Shown: positions 1 through 7,831, counted from the stretch's first letter. The stretch: DNA of 64,000 bases from a virus (IMGVR_UViG_3300020474_000001:124001-188000); one strand, 5' to 3'. Numbers and translations are program-made. The notes: generated from the letters alone by a model not told the origin.

Positions 1-481
1 TACTGTGTCTCAGGTTTTCCTTGTAGTATTCATAAGGGACACCCACAGATAGACGATCTACATCTATACTACCATCTTTAGTAAAGTGGAAAAGATGTTC
101 CCATGTTGGAGATAAAAATCTTTTACTGTTAATTGGTTTTGCATGACCACTAGTCTTACCATTTACATGAATAGACTTGACCCAATTAATATGATTTTGC
201 AATATCCAATCCTGCCTAAGAGCAAGACCCACTTCCATGCCAATCCATGGATCAACATTAGAGTATCCCATATTGACAAATAAATGCCCATCATCTTTAA
301 GAACTCGTTTTCCTTCTCGGAAGATTTCTACCAACCAGTCAAGATACTCCTGACGTGGTTTATTGTCATCATACTTACCGTATTTAATTTTAAGATTATA
401 CGGAGGAGACGTAACGATAGCATCAATACTACTATCCTCCAGTTTTTTCATACCCTCTAAACAATCAAGCAAATAAAGCAT
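1..481 (-). CDS. DNA methyltransferase, SPPY type (3' part outside window)
   Basis: The visible 160 residues begin at an ATG and run off the left edge, so the C-terminus is missing. Residues 24-29 read TSPPYN, the catalytic motif IV of N4-cytosine and beta-class N6-adenine methyltransferases. It follows a short strand ending in IDAIV, as is usual for the family. A FVNMGYSN segment about 50 residues later fits motif V. The start overlaps the upstream gene by 17 bases, so the two are probably translated together. That upstream gene looks like a nuclease, which makes a restriction-modification pair possible. The target base and site cannot be read from the sequence. Confidence 0.85.
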   Translation of the reverse strand, partial: MLYLLDCLEGMKKLEDSSIDAIVTSPPYNLKIKYGKYDDNKPRQEYLDWLVEIFREGKRVLKDDGHLFVNMGYSNVDPWIGMEVGLALRQDWILQNHINWVKSIHVNGKTSGHAKPINSKRFLSPTWEHLFHFTKDGSIDVDRLSVGVPYEYYKENLRHS

Positions 482-902
482 CACGATCTTTGAATGGAAT
501 GGAACCTTTGACGTATTTGGTGAGATCAGATCCGCGTTTGAATACAACGCTAACCTTAGGAAATTCAACAACGTCACAAAAAATATAAATCATGCCAGTA
601 GCATGTTCCCAAAGTTTTTCTTCATCCACATATCGACCAGCACCTTGCATCACACTAGGAGAGAACTTAGAACCACCCTTAGTAAAACACTTAGCATCAA
701 ACAACTCTTTCATGTATTTGTAACGATGATCATACCCCCTACCATCTTCAAAGACAAGACCTTCAAACCACTCTTCAAGTTGCAATTCAAGAAACCTAGA
801 TGCACAGCGACCATCAGTGAACAATCTATTCACACGTTCTTGAGATAAAGTGCCAAAAGATGCAGGGCACTCAAAATCATATACTTTATTGAGTTGTAGC
901 AT
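465..902 (-). CDS. putative PD-(D/E)XK-type nuclease next to a methyltransferase
   Basis: A protein of 145 residues that I do not recognise by name. The centre has a hydrophobic strand with FDAKCF (a D-x-K signature), followed by a G-rich S-x-M-x-G-x-GR segment, and acidic helix residues precede it. That layout resembles small type II restriction endonucleases with a PD-(D/E)XK core. The gene overlaps the following methyltransferase by 17 bases and has its own promoter immediately upstream. The nuclease call is inference from motif spacing and context. A conserved phage protein of other function is possible. Confidence 0.45.
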   Translation of the reverse strand: MLQLNKVYDFECPASFGTLSQERVNRLFTDGRCASRFLELQLEEWFEGLVFEDGRGYDHRYKYMKELFDAKCFTKGGSKFSPSVMQGAGRYVDEEKLWEHATGMIYIFCDVVEFPKVSVVFKRGSDLTKYVKGSIPFKDRDALFA

Positions 903-925
903 AAATTAAATCTCTTTACAAATTT

Positions 926-954
926 ATTGTAGCAAAAAAAGACCTCCCAGTCAA
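926..954 (-). promoter_or_regulatory. sigma70-type promoter overlapping a terminator
   Basis: On the minus strand TTGACT (949-954) is followed by 17 bases and TACAAT (926-931). The expected start site lies about 15-20 bases before the ATG at 902. The -35 hexamer is exactly the loop of the upstream regA terminator hairpin, and the T-tract lies in the spacer. Confidence 0.65.
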
Positions 955-962
955 GGGAGGTC
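934..962 (-). terminator. Rho-independent terminator after regA
   Basis: Read on the minus strand, an 8-bp stem GACCTCCC / GGGAGGTC encloses the loop TTGACT and is followed by seven T. It lies about 50 bases past the regA stop and closes the replication operon. Confidence 0.9.
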
Positions 963-1010
963 TTCGGGTTTCCGACATTCGTAGAGTCTGCACGAAAGAC
1001 TCAAAAATAT

Positions 1011-1442
1011 TTATACACTTTCTTCCTGAGGTTTGGTTTTTTTCCCAATATTATATTTCTGCTCAAGCACCCAATCTGGTTTGTCTTTATAAGCTAAAAC
1101 TTTAATCTGATTCAAAGGTGCAATGTCAGCGATTGCATCTTCACTTGATACTTGAACAAGACCCCAATCAGAAATAAGTTTAATGATTCTATTACGTCTT
1201 TGCACATCGTTAATAGTAAGGTTTGTATTCTTACCGTCAAGAGCAAACAACTCTTTAAAGTGAACGATAAAATACCTTCCCTGCTTATGAAGGATATGAC
1301 AAGATTGATATAACTTCTTTTCTTTTCTCGAAGCAACACCTATTCTCGTCAAGGTCTCTCTAACTTTCAAAAAGTCATCAGGTTCACTGAGAAAGATTTC
1401 AACCATCTTATCTTGTGACCAATCATATATTGGTTCAGTCAT
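1011..1442 (-). CDS. regA: RegA translational repressor
   Basis: RegA binds the start regions of early phage mRNAs and represses their translation. The 143-residue product matches the T4 protein closely in several blocks: DDFLKVRETLTRIG, LYQSCHILHKQGRYFIVHFKE, and the RRNRIIKLISDWGL region near residue 85. It ends with the W-x-L-x-x-KYNIG motif also found in T4. It has about 20 more residues than T4 RegA (122). Its ATG overlaps the gp62 stop by four bases (ATGA), preserving the T4 order gp44-gp62-regA, though a restriction-like cassette has been inserted earlier. A strong terminator follows. Confidence 0.95.
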   Translation of the reverse strand: MTEPIYDWSQDKMVEIFLSEPDDFLKVRETLTRIGVASRKEKKLYQSCHILHKQGRYFIVHFKELFALDGKNTNLTINDVQRRNRIIKLISDWGLVQVSSEDAIADIAPLNQIKVLAYKDKPDWVLEQKYNIGKKTKPQEESV

Positions 1443-1822
1443 TTCATTCCTCCAATTTCAAGTTTTTTCTTTATATAACTAAGTTGTTCTTTGGTGAGGA
1501 TCTTCAACGCTTGAAATGCTTTCTCATTACTATAACCATAGTATTCTTTTACACATTCTAAGTCTTGAATGGAATCCTTTCGGATCCAAGGAGAGAATCT
1601 CTTCCTTTTCCTCAAACTATTTAGATAAAAAGAATATTGCATATCTTTCTGTAAAAATGAATACTTATTCATTTCATTGGCAAACATGACACAATCAATG
1701 TGGCCAGACAAACAACGATTAACGATATATGGAGGGTAAGAGCTAATGTTTTCACTTAAGTCAGTTTTCGTAAAATTGATCGATTGTAACCAGTCTTTCA
1801 GTTCTGGATTTATTTGGTTCAT
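1439..1822 (-). CDS. gp62: sliding-clamp loader small subunit gp62
   Basis: gp62 joins gp44 in the five-subunit loader that opens and closes the gp45 clamp. The protein has about 127 residues, shorter than the T4 protein (187) but usual for cyanophages. It carries the characteristic PPYIVNRCLSG and MQYSFYLNSLRKRKRFSPW blocks. I chose the ATG at 1822. An upstream in-frame TTG at 1876 would add 18 residues unlike the family. The start lies inside the 3' end of the methyltransferase gene (62-base overlap), and the stop overlaps regA. There is no strong Shine-Dalgarno, so coupling to the upstream gene is likely. Confidence 0.92.
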   Translation of the reverse strand: MNQINPELKDWLQSINFTKTDLSENISSYPPYIVNRCLSGHIDCVMFANEMNKYSFLQKDMQYSFYLNSLRKRKRFSPWIRKDSIQDLECVKEYYGYSNEKAFQALKILTKEQLSYIKKKLEIGGMK

Positions 1823-2684
1823 AGTTAAAAAGTAGAAGTTCTTTACGTTCTTTTTGATCTCGCATATATTCTCCAACAGACCTCATTGTATATGTGAGGT
1901 CGAACTCTCCTGTTTTGTATCCTTTAAATCGTTCTTTAATAAGTTGAGACGAATTGTAAGAAATAAGTTGAGGACCAGCAGAGCTAGAGCAAGAGGAAGC
2001 AAAATCATCGTGGTTGAACCCGCTATGCATACCCCCTCGTTTCCCATATAAATTAGATCCAATTTCGTAGGGTGGGTCAAGGTAGGTAAAGGAGTCATTG
2101 TTGTCAATGAGTAGTTGTTCATAACTAAGATTGGTAATTTTCCAATTGACAATTAATTTTGAATATTCTCTAATTTTCTCAATTCCTCGCATTGAGAAGT
2201 TGGAGACACTTGCTTGTTTGCTGAACGAGGAGGACTCAGTGAGACCAGAAAAAGAGCACTTGTTAATAATGTAGAAAGCACAAGCGCGATGTATATTGGA
2301 TACGGTAAGGTCATTTACCAACTCCTTCGATTTCAAAAATAAACTCTTTGCTGGAATTTCATAACCATTTTCTTGTGGTCCATAAACTGGATCTGGATGA
2401 GAAGATTTCTGAGACCTTAGTTCCTCATAAAGATCATCTCCATTTTCTTTAAGAACTACCCAAAAATTATATAAAGGTTCATATAAATCATTTACCCATA
2501 CTTTTATGTCTGGGTATTTCTGAGTAACGTATATAGCTACACTTCCACCACCCAAAAAAGGTTCTCGATACTCATCATAGTCACTAAGATCCGGAAAGAA
2601 AGGATCCATTTTCTTACAAGCACGAGACTTCCCTCCAGGATAGCGGAGAGGAGTTTTCAAAGAACTTGTAGTCATATCAATCAT
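1761..2684 (-). CDS. Dam-type (D12 class) N6-adenine DNA methyltransferase
   Basis: Transfers a methyl group from S-adenosylmethionine to adenine in DNA. Features seen are the RYPGGKS N-terminal motif (about residues 14-20), the SAM-binding FLGGGS motif (about 43-48) and the catalytic DPPY (about 203-206). These fit the alpha or D12 class that includes Dam, DpnM and MboI methylases, and the length of 307 residues also fits. The ATG at 2684 overlaps the stop of the upstream nuclease-like gene by ATGA. The pair sits between gp44 and gp62, an unusual place. GATC is plentiful in this window, so if GATC is the target the phage has not shed it. Confidence 0.92.
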   Translation of the reverse strand: MIDMTTSSLKTPLRYPGGKSRACKKMDPFFPDLSDYDEYREPFLGGGSVAIYVTQKYPDIKVWVNDLYEPLYNFWVVLKENGDDLYEELRSQKSSHPDPVYGPQENGYEIPAKSLFLKSKELVNDLTVSNIHRACAFYIINKCSFSGLTESSSFSKQASVSNFSMRGIEKIREYSKLIVNWKITNLSYEQLLIDNNDSFTYLDPPYEIGSNLYGKRGGMHSGFNHDDFASSCSSSAGPQLISYNSSQLIKERFKGYKTGEFDLTYTMRSVGEYMRDQKERKELLLFNYEPNKSRTERLVTIDQFYEN

Positions 2685-3208
2685 CAAATAGAATTTATAA
2701 AAGATAAATCAAAATCATCAGATTCTGCAAAATAGTCTCTAGGTTCTTCTCTTCCTTCAATTAAATTGTAACCAGTAAGAAAGAAATCAGAAGGTTCGGG
2801 ATTAGCACTTGCAGTCATCACAGCACCAGTATCTTTAAAATTATAAAGTTGTGATGATGGAATGCAACACGCTTTCCCTTTTTTCACATCAGCAATAATG
2901 AAATAATCAGCAAGTTTGTCATCATGGTCTCCAGCAGAACGGCGATTTTTGACGATCAAAGACCTAACAGCAATTTGCGATTTATTCTTAAACTGCGTAA
3001 CCTTAGATTCATAAGTTGTCCCGTTTGGACCAATGAGATCAACTCCTGGAAGATTTACTCTAGTTAGCAGTCCATTACTGTAAACATCGAGTGCTTTCTC
3101 AACCAACTCCCCTGCTTTAGGATACCTGAGGTTGTTCTGAGTATAACCACCAATTGTTCTTAAAAGTTTAGAAAAACGATTAAGGTCAAAAGATTCAAAA
3201 TCAATCAT
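2684..3208 (-). CDS. probable type II restriction endonuclease (PD-(D/E)XK)
   Basis: The 174-residue protein contains a clear PD-(D/E)XK layout. A helix with E34 and E37 is followed by GVDLIG with D57, nine residues, then YESK with E67 and K69 at the end of a strand. A downstream strand reads LADYFIIADV. Its stop is fused by ATGA to the Dam-type methyltransferase, the usual arrangement of a type II system. I do not recognise the exact subfamily. Alternatives are a nicking or repair nuclease, or a nuclease that cuts host DNA while phage DNA is methylated. Confidence 0.6.
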   Translation of the reverse strand: MIDFESFDLNRFSKLLRTIGGYTQNNLRYPKAGELVEKALDVYSNGLLTRVNLPGVDLIGPNGTTYESKVTQFKNKSQIAVRSLIVKNRRSAGDHDDKLADYFIIADVKKGKACCIPSSQLYNFKDTGAVMTASANPEPSDFFLTGYNLIEGREEPRDYFAESDDFDLSFINSI

Positions 3209-3223
3209 AATAAAAAATAATAA

Positions 3224-3469
3224 TTAATGAAACTGAACAGCACATGTATTAGATGATTCTACTACTTTTGAAAGTTGAGAACCAATGTAGAATTGCCCCG
3301 CCACCACTGAGATTATTGCGATACCCCAGAAAACGTTGTGTTTTTTTAACTTATAATGTGACTCTTCTATTATACACTGTTTTTTCTTGATTGCATCCAG
3401 TTCCCTATGAATATCTCGATGATGAAATCTTAGAGACTTGTCAATCAATTTAGAAATACGATTTTTCAT
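3224..3469 (-). CDS. small membrane protein, unknown function
   Basis: An 81-residue protein with a basic, His-rich N-terminal half (FHHRDIHRE and the following KKK), then a single hydrophobic segment around residues 46-65 (VFWGIAIISVVAGQFYIG). It ends in a short polar tail. The ATG at 3469 is five bases past the stop of the preceding gene. I do not recognise a family. It belongs to the string of small genes between gp44 and the restriction-like cassette. Confidence 0.65.
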   Translation of the reverse strand: MKNRISKLIDKSLRFHHRDIHRELDAIKKKQCIIEESHYKLKKHNVFWGIAIISVVAGQFYIGSQLSKVVESSNTCAVQFH

Positions 3470-3474
3470 AGTAG

Positions 3475-3648
3475 TTAATCAACTCTGTCAAATCCCTCGA
3501 TCATATTTACAGGGACACTGTATTTATCGGCAATACGATACCAATGAGTTCCTTCTCCTTCACCAATATACTTGATTTCAGTTTCAGGAATGTTATGCTC
3601 TCGCATTGCTGCTTGAATTTTTAGATGCATCAAGTCGTCTTTGTTCAT
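3475..3648 (-). CDS. small protein, unknown function
   Basis: A 57-residue acidic protein starting at the ATG at 3648 (MNKDDLMHLK), with GGTGGA nine bases upstream. A longer reading from a TTG at 3681 overlaps the upstream small gene and is less likely. The helix-rich first half is followed by an HWYRIADKYSVP segment. No family is recognised. The start lies one base after the stop of the upstream 44-residue gene (TAACATG), so the genes are translated in series. Confidence 0.6.
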   Translation of the reverse strand: MNKDDLMHLKIQAAMREHNIPETEIKYIGEGEGTHWYRIADKYSVPVNMIEGFDRVD

Positions 3649-3649
3649 G

Positions 3650-3784
3650 TTAAAAAGTCCACCCTTTGAGAATTGAGACAATGTTTAAGTAAGCCCAGGC
3701 AGTAAATACCTGGGGGACTATGAAGGCAATCATAGCCACGATCCAGAACCAGTAGTAATAGTTTTCTTTGTTTTGTGTTCTCAT
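3650..3784 (-). CDS. 44-residue membrane microprotein after gp44
   Basis: A short gene of 45 codons. Its ATG (3784-3782) overlaps the gp44 stop in ATGA, and its TAA is one base from the next ATG. The product has a polar start (MRTQNKEN), then aromatic and hydrophobic residues (YYYWFWIVAMIAFIVPQVF) forming one membrane segment, and ends in LKGWTF. Tight coupling on both sides and continuous hydrophobicity argue that it is real. The function is unknown. Confidence 0.65.
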   Translation of the reverse strand: MRTQNKENYYYWFWIVAMIAFIVPQVFTAWAYLNIVSILKGWTF

Positions 3785-4728
3785 TTGAATTCACACTCCA
3801 CCATAATTTCAGTTAAACAAGCAAGCATATTTATTTCTTGATCCGCCACGAACGCCATCTGATACTGATACTTAGCAATAATAAGGACAGCAGAAGGAAT
3901 GCTATTCGGAACCAAGGAAATATTAAGAGCATCGTAAATACGACGCAAAAGTAAATTAGTATCATTGTCCAGGTTATTGACAACCCACTTACGGCACTCA
4001 CCGTAATCCTTGTTTTTAAGTTTCTTAACCAGTTCATCTGCATTTACATCACTGAACGTTGCAAGAATTCCCGTATCAATCTTACCAGAAGAAGAGTATC
4101 GTTGACATTCGTTGAGGACTCTTCTCCAGTCGGGGAAGTGCTTGTTGATGAGTTCATAGATGACTTTTGTGTCATATTCGACTCGCTCTGCATTAAGTAT
4201 TTCTTGAATTCGTTTGGAGAAGGACACAGCGATTGCTGGTTTTTGTTTTCCGCCAATTCCGAATTCAACCACAGCGCAACGGGAATGAAGTGGTTCGATG
4301 ATTTTGTTTTTGAAGTTGCAGGTGAGGATGAACCTGCAGTTGCCAGAAAACTCCTCTGTAAACGCCCTAAGTAAGAGTTGTACGTCGTTTGTTGTGTTAT
4401 CCGCCTCATCGATGATGATGACTTTGTGTCGAGCATCTGACGAAAGCGATACAGTGGAAGCGAAATTTTTTGCAGTATTTCTGACCGTATCAAGGAAGCG
4501 TCCCTCATCGGATCCGTTAATGACATAATAATCTGCTCCTAATTCATGACATAGTGCTTTTGCTACTGTTGTTTTTCCACATCCAGCAGGTCCAGAAAGG
4601 AGAAGATTTGGTACTTCTCCTTTACTTAAGAATCCCCGAAAGGTTTTTTTGATATCCTCTGGAAGGATGCATTCTTCAATTGTTTTGGGACGATACTTCT
4701 CGACCCAAAGAAACTCATCACGACTCAT
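3781..4728 (-). CDS. gp44: sliding-clamp loader ATPase subunit gp44
   Basis: The AAA+ subunit of the gp44/gp62 clamp loader, which uses ATP to place the gp45 ring on primer-template DNA. The 315 residues (T4: 319) include the KYRP N-terminal motif, Walker A GPAGCGKTT (46-54), the DEAD Walker B (107-110) and the SRC arginine-finger motif (149-151). The gene lies seven bases after the cupin-like gene and is followed at once by a microprotein gene. In T4 gp62 follows directly. Here about 2 kb of accessory genes intervene. Confidence 0.97.
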   Translation of the reverse strand: MSRDEFLWVEKYRPKTIEECILPEDIKKTFRGFLSKGEVPNLLLSGPAGCGKTTVAKALCHELGADYYVINGSDEGRFLDTVRNTAKNFASTVSLSSDARHKVIIIDEADNTTNDVQLLLRAFTEEFSGNCRFILTCNFKNKIIEPLHSRCAVVEFGIGGKQKPAIAVSFSKRIQEILNAERVEYDTKVIYELINKHFPDWRRVLNECQRYSSSGKIDTGILATFSDVNADELVKKLKNKDYGECRKWVVNNLDNDTNLLLRRIYDALNISLVPNSIPSAVLIIAKYQYQMAFVADQEINMLACLTEIMVECEFK

Positions 4729-4735
4729 AATTTAG

Positions 4736-5209
4736 TTACTCACCAATGTTGTGGATTACTGGTTTCTCATGAGCCAGTATATCATAAAGTTCGGAGTTTT
4801 GCCCAGAGGAGACCTCCGAGAACTCTTTTTCTGGATCAAACTCATCATCACGAATTGCTTGATTGATAACTATTGATCCATCCTCTCCTGAGACACTCCT
4901 ATGAAATGTTTGGGGAGGAATGATCAATGCACCACTCTGACGATTCAAGTGAACAATATGATATGGAAACTTCCAACTCAAATTTACAAGTTCAAATGTG
5001 CGAGTCCCAGATAAAACTCGATTGTGATCAGTTTGGTGATAATGAATATAAAATTGCTTTGCCCCAACAATATCATCTGGAGGAGAAATAGCAGGTCCCG
5101 TATGAACCACTAGATCAGACGCATTGGAATCTTCTACTGAAATATCATAGAAGATTACAGATTCAGTTTCTCGAAAGACACGATGTTTTTTAAATTGAAC
5201 GAAACTCAT
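4736..5209 (-). CDS. cupin-like conserved phage protein, unknown function
   Basis: About 157 residues from the ATG at 5209. An in-frame TTG four codons upstream is unlikely to be the start. A run of beta-strand-like segments with H-x-H and later PPQTFHRSV is compatible with a small beta-barrel (cupin or jelly-roll) fold. The end is acidic. I do not know a function. The start overlaps the stop of the upstream gene by one base (TAATG), which places it in the same operon as gp44. Confidence 0.6.
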   Translation of the reverse strand: MSFVQFKKHRVFRETESVIFYDISVEDSNASDLVVHTGPAISPPDDIVGAKQFYIHYHQTDHNRVLSGTRTFELVNLSWKFPYHIVHLNRQSGALIIPPQTFHRSVSGEDGSIVINQAIRDDEFDPEKEFSEVSSGQNSELYDILAHEKPVIHNIGE

Positions 5210-5751
5210 TATTCTACCCAATCAGGTTTACGACTAGGAATACGCCTGTAATTACTCTTTACCCACGCCTTAGAAGAAATATACATTTTATATGCAGTGA
5301 ACGTATCTATTGATTCGTCATTCTTAAACTCATCTGGCATTGCACGAACAAAGGATTGTGGACCTTTACCAGATCTACCAGCAGGATCTGGAACCGGAAA
5401 GATTTGATTTGCGTATGCAAGAGTATGCAGGCAAGAATGAACCTTTCCATACCGATTAGAGTATTCTTCACAGAGTGCAAGTCCATGACGAATGACCCAA
5501 CGCCAATTATGAACAAATGATCCAGTCCATACTGTACATGGATGGTTCCTGAATGCCCCCTTCTCGGTGCTGTAAGGTGTTCCATCTGCCTTAGGTAGGG
5601 AACCATACCCACGACCCCATTTTTCCGAAGCAACAACAGAAAGCATCTGACAGCACTCCAGAGGCATCTTGACAATATGCTTGTCAGGAAGAACATACGC
5701 AGACTTGATTGGACATGGGTCTGTGACAAAGATGTTCAAGGGTTTCTCCAT
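5209..5751 (-). CDS. conserved phage protein of unknown function
   Basis: A 180-residue protein with a distinctive conserved-looking core: LPDKHIVKMPLECCQML near the N-terminus, then HPCTVWTG and NWRWVIRHGLALCEEY. The last third carries an SKAWVKSNYRR segment. The K-H-V-K-M-x-L-E and H-P-x-x-x-W pattern is one I associate with a family found in cyanophages and other large DNA viruses, without an assigned activity. It overlaps the preceding membrane-protein gene by 16 bases. Confidence 0.7.
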   Translation of the reverse strand: MEKPLNIFVTDPCPIKSAYVLPDKHIVKMPLECCQMLSVVASEKWGRGYGSLPKADGTPYSTEKGAFRNHPCTVWTGSFVHNWRWVIRHGLALCEEYSNRYGKVHSCLHTLAYANQIFPVPDPAGRSGKGPQSFVRAMPDEFKNDESIDTFTAYKMYISSKAWVKSNYRRIPSRKPDWVE

Positions 5752-5999
5752 AAGATGGTTGAGTCTCCAAATGAATCAACTGATCCACTCTCTCTTGAGT
5801 ATACAACTGCAAGAGTGATCCAGCAAACAAGCCAAATGAAATTAAACATTAAATTCTGCTTCCACATGAATTTACGGAACGATACAAACTCCGGTTTCTG
5901 AATAGTAACTTCGAGGATTAGTGATAAAACAAATCCAAAAATAAGCGGAATAAAAAGTATATCTGAGAAACTCAGAAGAAACAATAAAAATTCTTTCAT
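5736..5999 (-). CDS. membrane protein, two transmembrane segments
   Basis: 87 residues. A first hydrophobic stretch (FLLFLLSFSDILFIPLIFGF) starts at residue 4 and a second (FNFIWLVCWITLAVVY) lies near residue 52, with a basic loop between them. The ATG overlaps the stop of the preceding gene in ATGA. The family is unknown. It is one of several small membrane proteins between gp45 and gp44. Confidence 0.65.
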   Translation of the reverse strand: MKEFLLFLLSFSDILFIPLIFGFVLSLILEVTIQKPEFVSFRKFMWKQNLMFNFIWLVCWITLAVVYSRESGSVDSFGDSTILWRNP

Positions 6000-6319
6000 A
6001 ATATTTCCTTAGGTATAAACCAATATGATACTGACTGCCATCTCTTTCCTAGCAAATATGCCTCATAAAAATCCTTTACATCTTTCCATGTGTTGCGATA
6101 ATTCTTAGGATATATCGTCAAACTCATCAAAGCAAAGATAATCACATGGAAGAAGTGACCTGCGGGATGGTGACCCAATTGAAAACCAAGCAATCTTGCT
6201 TCATCATTAACACTAAAACCCAAATCAAAGTGCTTATGCAAATGATCATGAAGTTCGGTGCTTTCACCAATTCCAGGTATCCAATTCTCTAAAAACTGGA
6301 CGTAAGGATCGGGTTCCAT
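5996..6319 (-). CDS. unknown protein, His-rich centre, hydrophobic segment
   Basis: A 107-residue protein with several histidines (LHDHLHKHFD and LGHHPAGHFFHV) followed by a hydrophobic stretch FHVIIFALMSLTIYP. The histidine clusters could bind metal, but no known motif is complete. The gene overlaps the upstream membrane-protein gene by 31 bases and the downstream one by ATGA. No family is recognised. Confidence 0.6.
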   Translation of the reverse strand: MEPDPYVQFLENWIPGIGESTELHDHLHKHFDLGFSVNDEARLLGFQLGHHPAGHFFHVIIFALMSLTIYPKNYRNTWKDVKDFYEAYLLGKRWQSVSYWFIPKEIL

Positions 6320-6525
6320 AGTTTAGATACTCCGATTACAATAAGAAAACTGAGCATAATCACCATATCCCATATTTTAAATTTTACAAAGTATGGGATA
6401 CAAATGAGGTCAGCAATCAAGTGAATAATTGTTCCTGACATTACACTCACGTATACCATGGCGAAATGTGCAGAGACAATGAGGGAGCACCCAAGCACCC
6501 TCATGTATGTTAAGACTTTGTTCAT
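6289..6525 (-). CDS. small membrane protein
   Basis: 78 mostly hydrophobic residues, probably with two or three membrane spans (VLGCSLIVSAHFAMVYVSV, then TIIHLIADLICIPYF, then WDMVIMLSFLIVIGV). The ATG overlaps the gp45 stop (ATGA), so its expression follows the clamp gene. The function is unknown. Confidence 0.65.
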   Translation of the reverse strand: MNKVLTYMRVLGCSLIVSAHFAMVYVSVMSGTIIHLIADLICIPYFVKFKIWDMVIMLSFLIVIGVSKLWNPILTSSF

Positions 6526-7205
6526 CCAAAAGTAGAATCAGGTTCCATAGCAATATAATATGTCAGATCACTATTCTTTGCTGTGAATCTAGAGAGAAGT
6601 TTTTGTGAAACAACCACTTCATAAGTTCCAGGAAGAATCTTGATATTTTCAACTTTAAAGTTGAAACAAAATACCGAATCAGTTTCACCAACAACTACTG
6701 AATAATCGTTTGAGGTATCATTCTTCTTGTCACGAACAACAAGTTTAATAACTCCATTATCACCAATAGCAGATAAATCTGGAGTCTGATATACAGCTGA
6801 TGCTTTTAGCAACTTATCCAGTTGCTCGGTGCTTACCTCAAAACAGACATCTTCTGTAGGAAGAGAAATCTCTTTATCTGGAGGAGAGACAATCACATTT
6901 GGATCTGCAAAGAAATACTTTGAACGAGACTTCCCCTCTTTAATGACAACATAACTGTCATCTTCAAAGTTAAGTTCTGGATTTTGATACAAACTCAATC
7001 CATTCAAGAATTGATTCAAATCATAGACACCAAAGTCTTTTGGGAAATCTTCTCGAACAGTAACCTCAGCAAGAATATTCTTCATAATGCTGATTGTACG
7101 CAACTTGCTTCCTTCTTTAATCAAGATAGATTGATTAATAGAAGAAAAGTTCTTCAAAAGAGAGATTGTTTTTTCAGAGAGTTTCATGCGATCTAAAGTT
7201 TTCAT
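6522..7205 (-). CDS. gp45: DNA polymerase sliding clamp gp45
   Basis: A ring-forming processivity factor for gp43 polymerase that also acts as a coactivator of late transcription with gp55. The 227-residue product (T4: 228) starts MKTLDRMKLSEKTI and has the alternating strand pattern of the clamp fold, ending in YYIAMEPD-x-TFG. The ATG at 7205 is three bases past the upstream stop. A TTG two codons earlier is not needed. It heads the replisome operon that continues to gp44, gp62 and regA. Confidence 0.93.
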   Translation of the reverse strand: MKTLDRMKLSEKTISLLKNFSSINQSILIKEGSKLRTISIMKNILAEVTVREDFPKDFGVYDLNQFLNGLSLYQNPELNFEDDSYVVIKEGKSRSKYFFADPNVIVSPPDKEISLPTEDVCFEVSTEQLDKLLKASAVYQTPDLSAIGDNGVIKLVVRDKKNDTSNDYSVVVGETDSVFCFNFKVENIKILPGTYEVVVSQKLLSRFTAKNSDLTYYIAMEPDSTFG

Positions 7206-7207
7206 TA

Positions 7208-7831
7208 TCAATAGGGGAAATCGGATTTGGTTACTTTGTAGTGGTTATCAAAATGCAATAGCAGCATAGCATAATGAATGACTTTCAACAAGTCTTTCTT
7301 ATTTTGACCATCTTTATCACCATATCGTGTCCCATACTTTATGATATTTGATTGGCAGAATGCAGATGCAAGTCCTTTAGCTGCCATCAAATCAATAGTT
7401 TGAATATCTTTAAATCCACTATTCTTTCCAGTGTAGTGACTACGATAGGTGCCACTAACATACTCATGAATGTCCTTTAGGATAACATCCTCATCATACT
7501 TCCAACGTCCATTATTGTTATCTGGAGATCGTGGAAGATCTGGGACATCGATCTGTAGATCATAACCTTCAAGTTTTGTGTAGTCCATATCTCCTGTTGA
7601 GGTGTAACCTTGCCAAAAATCACCATAATCTTTCTGAGTTGCTTCACTGATGTTAAAAGAAACAGAATCAGTTCCTTCAGCACCAATGATTCCATCAGCA
7701 GTCTTTTCATAAAGACGATTTAGGCGATCTGGATCATTACGATTGTAATCGTAATAATACGTAGAATGTTCAGTCATTTTGTTGTTTGAATAAAGTTCAT
7801 CATACAGGAAACTCCAGGAGTTTGTCATCAT
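7208..7831 (-). CDS. DUF3310-like protein
   Basis: About 207 residues from the ATG at 7831 (or the adjacent ATG at 7828). An earlier TTG at 7858 overlaps the ATPase gene. The C-terminal 65 residues contain the DUF3310 pattern: TIDLMAAKGLASAFCQSNIIKY, a charged loop, then DLLKVIHYAMLLL. DUF3310 proteins are common in phages and have no settled function. The first 130 residues are polar, Asp- and Tyr-rich, and unlike the family. It sits directly before gp45. Confidence 0.65.
   Translation of the reverse strand: MMTNSWSFLYDELYSNNKMTEHSTYYYDYNRNDPDRLNRLYEKTADGIIGAEGTDSVSFNISEATQKDYGDFWQGYTSTGDMDYTKLEGYDLQIDVPDLPRSPDNNNGRWKYDEDVILKDIHEYVSGTYRSHYTGKNSGFKDIQTIDLMAAKGLASAFCQSNIIKYGTRYGDKDGQNKKDLLKVIHYAMLLLHFDNHYKVTKSDFPY

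Noticed and set aside
1823-1876. Longer gp62 start at the TTG at 1876
   Set aside because: The added 18 residues do not resemble gp62 and come from the methyltransferase overlap.
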